The notes under the pieces were generated by a model. It ran no database searches. It was not told where the DNA came from and was given only the letters and a program-made list of their open reading frames with translations. The position numbers and the translations under genes are program-made. A DNA stretch of 63,265 nucleotides from an uncultured Vampirovibrio sp. (GTDB taxonomy: Bacteria > Cyanobacteriota > Vampirovibrionia > Gastranaerophilales > Gastranaerophilaceae), in assembly GCA_910579975.1 (NCBI GenBank), contig CAJTWU010000007.1, forward strand, positions 1 through 63,265, written 5' to 3'. The first letter of the stretch is position 1, and every line of letters starts with the position of its first letter. Positions 58,473 through 63,265 of the stretch are shown here, piece after piece.

Positions 58473-59642
58473 TTGATTATAATTGAAAAACCTTATGTGT
58501 CGGAATTTTTAATAGATAGTATTGTGCAAAATGACTGGGTTGTTTTAGAAAATGAAGCGCTTGAGATTGCAGGTATTGAAGAAGGTGCTTTTGAAACAAT
58601 CAATTCTGATGTTGCGAAAGATTATTATAATCAAGTGGAGTGCCCAATAATTTACTCTAACTCTGAAAATTCAATTAATTGGGTTCTTGAAAATCTTCCT
58701 GACTCAAATTTAAGCCGTTATATCAAGCTTTTTAAAGATAAATTCATTTTTAGAAATATGTTGAAAGATGTTTTTCCTGATTTTTATTTTAAAGCTCTTG
58801 AATACGACCATCTTTCAAAAATCGCTCTTGAAGAATTAAAATATCCGCTTGTTCTAAAACCGGCAATAGGATTTTTGAGCCTGGGTGTACATACTATTCA
58901 TAATGATGAAGACTGGAAAACTACTTTAAATCAACTTGAACATGAAATGGAACTCGCGCAAAAATTCTATCCTGAAGCTGTTGTAAATACTTCTAAATTT
59001 ATTATTGAAGAATATATTCAAGGTGAAGAGTATGCCGTAGATGCATATTATGATAAAAATGGTAATCCTGTTATTTTAAATATCTTTCACCATCCATTTT
59101 TTAATTCAAAAGATGTGAGCGATAGAATTTATGTGATGTCTACAGATATTATGATTAAGTATATGGCAAAGTTTGCCATGCTTCTAAAAGAAATCGGTGA
59201 CAAAAATAATATTAAAAATTTTCCTCTTCATATCGAACTAAGAGTTACTGAAGATGAAAGAATTATCCCTATAGAAGTAAATCCAATGCGTTTTGCCGGA
59301 TGGTGCACAACGGATGTTTCAAAATATGCCTGGGGTATTAATGTTTATGAATGTTTTATGAAACAGCAAGCACCGGATTGGAATGAAGTCTTATCAAAAG
59401 CTTCTAATAAGATGTATTATTTCTCTATGGCTGAAGTGCCATCAGCAATTGAAAGAGATAAAATTGTCGGTTTTGAATATGATAATTGGCTGGCTAATTA
59501 TTCAAATGTTTTGGAAGTAAGAAGGATTAATCCTAAGCACCATCCGCTTTTTGCTGTTATTTTCGGTTCAACTGATAATAAAGATGAAATAAACAGGATT
59601 TTACAATTAAAAACAAAGGATTACACAATATTTAATGTGTGA
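58473..59642 (+). CDS. ATP-grasp family ligase-like protein
   Basis: A TTG start fits the strong AGGAGG 9 nt upstream. The 389-residue protein has the ATP-grasp pattern: LVLKPAIGFLSLGV (nucleotide Lys and loop), FIIEEYIQGEEYAVDAYYDKNG, and LRVTEDERIIPIEVNPMRFAGW (metal-binding E..N). Substrates unknown; carnosine-synthase-like ligases share this layout. Upstream of lptC/lptA, so an envelope or capsule role is possible. Confidence 0.75.
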   Translation: MIIIEKPYVSEFLIDSIVQNDWVVLENEALEIAGIEEGAFETINSDVAKDYYNQVECPIIYSNSENSINWVLENLPDSNLSRYIKLFKDKFIFRNMLKDVFPDFYFKALEYDHLSKIALEELKYPLVLKPAIGFLSLGVHTIHNDEDWKTTLNQLEHEMELAQKFYPEAVVNTSKFIIEEYIQGEEYAVDAYYDKNGNPVILNIFHHPFFNSKDVSDRIYVMSTDIMIKYMAKFAMLLKEIGDKNNIKNFPLHIELRVTEDERIIPIEVNPMRFAGWCTTDVSKYAWGINVYECFMKQQAPDWNEVLSKASNKMYYFSMAEVPSAIERDKIVGFEYDNWLANYSNVLEVRRINPKHHPLFAVIFGSTDNKDEINRILQLKTKDYTIFNV

Positions 59643-59654
59643 TAAAATACTCTT

Positions 59655-60254
59655 ATGAAATCATTTTTAAAAAAGATAAAAGAATTTGATAAAAAGAAAT
59701 TGAGCTATATAATTGCGCTTGCTATATTTGCCGGTATAATGGGCTGGGCTTTTATTTCAGCCGGCATGATAAGTAAAAGTTTTACACGTGAGCAAGTAAG
59801 CGGTTCAAAAGATGAACAAAGAGTTGATGCAATAGGAGTTATTATTACCGAAACAAAAGAAGGTAATAAATATTTCGAAATATATGGTGAAACAGGTAAT
59901 TATAGCAATGATAGAAGTATTGCAACCTTGAATAATGTTGTGGGTAACTTTTATAAAGAAGGAGAAGTTGCTATGAGTTTTCAATCTTCTAAGGGAGCAT
60001 ACAATGAAAAAGAAGGTTCAATTACTTTGTATGAGAATACTTATATCGTTTTAAAAGACGAAACTTCACTTGCTGCTGATAGATTGACTTGGCTTGGCAA
60101 CGACAAAGAAACCGTTGCAGAAGGTAATGTTAAGATAAGAAAAGGAAAAGAGCTAATGGCAACTTCTCAAAAATGCATTATCGGAGCCGGTTACGATAAA
60201 TTTAAAATAATTGGTAAAACTCAAACGAAACTTTTTAGCAATAAAGGAGTATAG
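59655..60254 (+). CDS. lptC: LptC-like LPS export protein
   Basis: The 199-residue protein has an N-terminal transmembrane helix (about 15-37) and a periplasmic LptC-type beta-jellyroll (ITETKEGNKYFEIYGETGNYSND, EGNVKIRKGKELMATS). It would bridge LptB2FG to LptA. TAAAAT (59643-59648) ends 6 nt before the ATG without SD, suggesting a leaderless mRNA. Directly followed by LptA. Confidence 0.75.
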   Translation: MKSFLKKIKEFDKKKLSYIIALAIFAGIMGWAFISAGMISKSFTREQVSGSKDEQRVDAIGVIITETKEGNKYFEIYGETGNYSNDRSIATLNNVVGNFYKEGEVAMSFQSSKGAYNEKEGSITLYENTYIVLKDETSLAADRLTWLGNDKETVAEGNVKIRKGKELMATSQKCIIGAGYDKFKIIGKTQTKLFSNKGV

Positions 60255-61211
60255 ATGAAAAAGATATTAATAATCTCATTTTTAATACTTTCAAGTTTAG
60301 CAGTTTTTGCTTCTGATTTGGTTATCGAATCAAAAACACAAACTTATTCTGATAAAGAAAAGAAAATTAAGCTTGATGGCGGGGTAAAGGTTAAGATAGA
60401 TAATCTTACTGTGGAAAGTCCTCGGGCTGATGTTTCTGTAAGACGTAATAATAAACTGGATACTGCTACTTTTTATGATAAACCTTATGCATTTGAAATT
60501 AATGCTAATAAAAAAAGAGAAGTTAAGGCAAATATTTTGCAAGTATCTTTGATTAATAAAGTTGTTAGAGCAGAAGGTGATTCACAATCTGTAATTACAG
60601 AAGGCAATACACCGATTGTTGTTATTAATGCTGATGCGCAAGAATACGATACAAAAAGTAATGTAATGGTTGCTACCGGTTCTGTTAATATGAAATACAA
60701 AGATATTGAAAGTTTTTCAGACAAAGCTGTTATTATTGCTGATCCTAAGGGCGGCTTAAAGAAAATTGACTTAATCGGTAATGCTAAAGTTAAGCAAGAG
60801 CAAAATACATCAGAAGGTCACCATTTTGTTTATAATCCGATTACAGAAGAAATGTCTGTAAGTGGTTCTACAAAAACGGTTGCAATTACTGATGACGGCA
60901 AGAAGCTTACAATCCACTCTGATTATCAGCAATATAACAAAAAACAAAATTCTTATATAGGTAACGGGCATGTAAAAATCTGGTTTGACGATTATTATGC
61001 TCAAGGTCCTAAAGTTTCGGTATTCCCGGATAAAGAAACTGGAAAACCTAATGAAGTTTATTTTGTTGGTCGTTCTAAAATTGTTCAGCAAGACAAGGAT
61101 ATTATTGCTGATAAAATCCGTATGACAATGGATCCAAAAGATTTTCAGGCTGAGGGTAATGTAAGAACAATTATTCATAATATTGATACAAAAGATAGTG
61201 AGGATTTATAG
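60255..61211 (+). CDS. lptA: LptA-like periplasmic LPS carrier (OstA domains)
   Basis: The 318-residue protein has signal peptide MKKILIISFLILSSLAVFA and repeated OstA beta-strand units (KLDGGVKVKIDNLTVESPRADV, NVMVATGSVNMKYKD, NGHVKIWFDDYYAQG), about twice the length of E. coli LptA. It would form the periplasmic LPS bridge between LptC and LptD. It abuts lptC with no gap and overlaps the next GTG start by 1 nt. Confidence 0.78.
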   Translation: MKKILIISFLILSSLAVFASDLVIESKTQTYSDKEKKIKLDGGVKVKIDNLTVESPRADVSVRRNNKLDTATFYDKPYAFEINANKKREVKANILQVSLINKVVRAEGDSQSVITEGNTPIVVINADAQEYDTKSNVMVATGSVNMKYKDIESFSDKAVIIADPKGGLKKIDLIGNAKVKQEQNTSEGHHFVYNPITEEMSVSGSTKTVAITDDGKKLTIHSDYQQYNKKQNSYIGNGHVKIWFDDYYAQGPKVSVFPDKETGKPNEVYFVGRSKIVQQDKDIIADKIRMTMDPKDFQAEGNVRTIIHNIDTKDSEDL

Positions 61212-61978
61212 TGTCTGTTAACATAGATAAAGCAATGGAGCTTTTTAAAGAACGTAAATATAATGAATGTATTGATGTATTTCATTCGGTTCTTGAAAAC
61301 GAGCCTGATAACGCGGATGTTTACAATAATATGGGTGTTGCATATTCTTGTCTTGGAGAATATGAAAAGGCTGTTAATTATTTAACTAAAGCACTTGAAC
61401 TTGATCCTGAATTAGCTCAGGCTTATATTAATCTTTCTGATTTGTATTATAAGGCGGGCGACTTGGCTTCTGCCGTAGGTGTTTTACAGCGTGGAAGCTA
61501 TGAGTTAAGAGATAATTTAACAATTGCGCATTTACTTGCAAGAGTGTATATTGATGACCAACGCTGGGATGATGCGATTGATGAGTTAGATAGAGTATTA
61601 GAAGGTGAACCTGAAAATTATGATGCATATTATGATTTGGGTCATGTTTATTTTGAGCTTGGTGACTACGAAGGCGCAATTTCTAATTTTGAAACAGTTA
61701 CTCAATACAGAGAAGATAGTGAACTGTTGTTTTATTCTCTAGCTCAAGCATATGAAGCTAATAATGAAATTGACAAAGCAATTTCAAATTATTTAAAAGC
61801 AATTGCTGTGAATGACAAATTCACGCTTGCTTATAAAAAAGTTGCGATTTTGTTTATGGCAAGAAATGATTTTGAAGACGCTTTAGAATACTTTGAAGAA
61901 TATGCGAACTTTGATATTCCAGAAGAGGAAAAGGCTTCAGTTGAAAAATTGGTTGAAAGAATTAAGACAAAGATTTAG
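61211..61978 (+). CDS. TPR protein coupled to the lpt genes
   Basis: A GTG start at 61211 overlaps the lptA stop. The 255-residue protein has about six TPR units (YNNMGVAYSCLGEYEKAVNY, AYINLSDLYYKAGDLASAVG, YDLGHVYFELGDYEGAISN), no signal peptide and an acidic end. It is probably a cytosolic partner of the envelope operon. Confidence 0.8.
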   Translation: MSVNIDKAMELFKERKYNECIDVFHSVLENEPDNADVYNNMGVAYSCLGEYEKAVNYLTKALELDPELAQAYINLSDLYYKAGDLASAVGVLQRGSYELRDNLTIAHLLARVYIDDQRWDDAIDELDRVLEGEPENYDAYYDLGHVYFELGDYEGAISNFETVTQYREDSELLFYSLAQAYEANNEIDKAISNYLKAIAVNDKFTLAYKKVAILFMARNDFEDALEYFEEYANFDIPEEEKASVEKLVERIKTKI

Positions 61979-62018
61979 CTTCTATTGATGGCACTTATGT
62001 TGGTAGAAATTTTAGATT

Positions 62019-62070
62019 ATCACGTTTCACGCTTCGCCCACAAGGGGTGACGTGTGAAACGTGATTTTAC
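62019..62070 (+). terminator. long terminator hairpin
   Basis: ATCACGTTTCAC (62019-62030) pairs with GTGAAACGTGAT (62054-62065), with a further GC-rich inner stem, followed by TTTTACTATTT. Confidence 0.88.
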
Positions 62071-62133
62071 TATTTATATTTACCCCTGTTTGAGTTATAA
62101 TTTTCATGCGTTGAAAAGAAAGGAAAGAGACCA

Positions 62134-63265
62134 ATGAAAAAATCAATCAAAGATTTAGGTGACATTAAGGGTAAAACAGCTCTTGTAAGAGTTGATATTA
62201 ATGTACCTCTTGATGAAAACAAGAATGTTACAGACGATACTCGTATTCAAGCTATCGTTCCTACAGTTAATTTCTTAAAAGAAAAGGGTGCTAAAATTGT
62301 TCTTATGGCTCACTTAGGAAGACCAAAAGGCGAAAAGAACCCAGAATTCACTCTTGAACCTGTTGCTAAATACATGGCTAAAGTTTTTGGTGAAGAAATT
62401 GTATTTATTCCTTCAGTTGAAGAAGCTGCTCCTTATGTGGCTAAACTTGCTGACGGGCAAATTGCATTATTAGAAAACATCCGTTATTACAAAGCTGAAG
62501 AAGCAAAAGATGACGATATGACTTTTGCAGAAGAATTAGCAAAATTAGGTGATTTCTATGTTAATGATGCTTTTGGTGCTGCTCATAGAAACCACACTTC
62601 GACTGCTAAGTTGGCTAAAATCCTTAAACCGGCTGTTTCAGGGTTGTTGATGGAAAAAGAAATCAGATGCTTATCACAAGCACTTGATAATCCTGTAAGA
62701 CCATTTACAGCTGTTGTTGGCGGTGCTAAAGTTTCTTCTAAAATCGGTGTTTTAGAAAACTTGTTAGACAAAGTTGATAATATGATTATCGGCGGCGGTA
62801 TGGCTTATACTTTCGTTAAAGCTAACGGCGGTAAAATCGGCAACTCAATTTGTGAAGATGACCAGCTTGAAGTTGCAAAGGCTATCGAAAAGAAAGCTGC
62901 AGAAAAAGGCGTTAAGCTTGTTATGGCTACCGATGTATTAGTAGCTGATGATTTCTCTGGAAATGGTACAAATAAATTTGTGAAAATCGACGAAATACCG
63001 GACGGATTTGAAGGTGTTGATGCTGGTTTAGACTCAAGAGTTGCGTTTGCAGAAGTTCTTAAATCTTCTAAAACTATCTTGATGAACGGACCTGTTGGTG
63101 CATTTGAAAATCCTAAATTTGCTGAAGGCACAAAAGCTGTTCTTGAAGCTATCGTTGAAGCAACTAAAAATGGTGCGGTTTCTGTTATCGGCGGCGGCGA
63201 TTCAGTTTCTGCTGCTAAGAAATTCTGTAAAGCAGAAGATTTCACTCACGTTTCAACAGGCGGCG
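62134..63265 (+). CDS. pgk: phosphoglycerate kinase, 3'-truncated by window edge
   Basis: The start at 62134 follows AAAGGAAAG and a TATAAT at 62096-62101. About 377 residues are visible: RVDINVPLD, HLGRPKG, RYYKAEEAKDD, NDAFGAAHRNHTS, VGGAKVSSKIG and GGGDS motifs of PGK. The last few residues lie beyond the edge. Not a pseudogene; the frame is open throughout. It works in glycolysis. Confidence 0.96.
   Translation, partial: MKKSIKDLGDIKGKTALVRVDINVPLDENKNVTDDTRIQAIVPTVNFLKEKGAKIVLMAHLGRPKGEKNPEFTLEPVAKYMAKVFGEEIVFIPSVEEAAPYVAKLADGQIALLENIRYYKAEEAKDDDMTFAEELAKLGDFYVNDAFGAAHRNHTSTAKLAKILKPAVSGLLMEKEIRCLSQALDNPVRPFTAVVGGAKVSSKIGVLENLLDKVDNMIIGGGMAYTFVKANGGKIGNSICEDDQLEVAKAIEKKAAEKGVKLVMATDVLVADDFSGNGTNKFVKIDEIPDGFEGVDAGLDSRVAFAEVLKSSKTILMNGPVGAFENPKFAEGTKAVLEAIVEATKNGAVSVIGGGDSVSAAKKFCKAEDFTHVSTGG

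Overview
The window is a low-GC stretch from a Gram-negative, fermentative or anaerobic bacterium. It best fits a gut member of the non-photosynthetic cyanobacterial sister lineage (Vampirovibrionia/Melainabacteria, Gastranaerophilales-like). Three things support this. The ATP synthase genes run a-c-b'-b-delta-alpha-gamma with beta/epsilon elsewhere, which is the cyanobacterial order and includes separate b and b' genes. There is an LPS export set (LptD, LptC-like, LptA-like, KdsA). There is anaerobe-style oxygen defence (desulfoferrodoxin plus ferritin) and a 2-hydroxyacyl-CoA dehydratase-type activase. The taxonomic call is inference; no rRNA gene is present.

Layout. 1-4 kb: the start of a type IV prepilin on the left edge, two related palindromes, a helical-repeat protein, a hydrolase-fold protein and MurT. 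4-6 kb: a duplicated DUF948-like/YtxH pair, then tRNA-Leu(UAA), HIT protein and spermidine synthase. 7-11 kb: an envelope cluster on the minus strand (aldolase, LptD, M23 peptidase and a 37-aa membrane protein). 11.3-12.8 kb: a gene-poor island with a predicted type I toxin-antitoxin locus flanked by direct repeats, tRNA-Leu(GAG) and a hairpin-rich spacer. 13-22 kb: dUTPase, NagZ, TPR proteins, tRNA-Leu(CAG), AroA-KdsA-activase and an orphan AbrB protein. 22-31 kb: sensor kinase, outer-membrane barrel, two tandem CHAP-like proteins, secreted proteins, MscL and an HExxH protein. 31-44 kb: EF-G, EF-Tu, NfeD/SPFH, phosphohexomutase, ComM, ferritin/desulfoferrodoxin and RlmN. 44-54 kb: a Maf-like protein, Dtd, a translocator-like protein and the ATP synthase operon with a zinc-finger membrane gene inserted between atpA and atpG. 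54-63 kb: a RelA/SpoT-like protein, GatA, an ATP-grasp enzyme, LptC/LptA and the start of pgk.

Four signals stand out. (1) At 11.5-11.8 kb a 29-aa hydrophobic peptide has a very strong SD, an upstream anti-SD and an antisense promoter, and the antisense terminator lies inside the toxin reading frame. (2) Two copies of an about 70-nt hairpin/pseudoknot-like element sit at 4831-4900 and 49201-49270 inside operons; the second is between atpB and atpE. (3) Four minus-strand genes (helical-repeat protein, two CHAP-like proteins, RelA/SpoT-like protein) share the promoter-like motif RGCAATT-N14-TACTTTATA with exact spacing, suggesting an alternative-sigma regulon of effector-like proteins. (4) At least ten genes have a -10 box only 6-9 nt before the start codon, so leaderless or nearly leaderless transcription looks common here.

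Starts were reassigned from the longest open frame wherever an SD or a -10 box decided the start. All functional calls are by reading alone; no database search was run.
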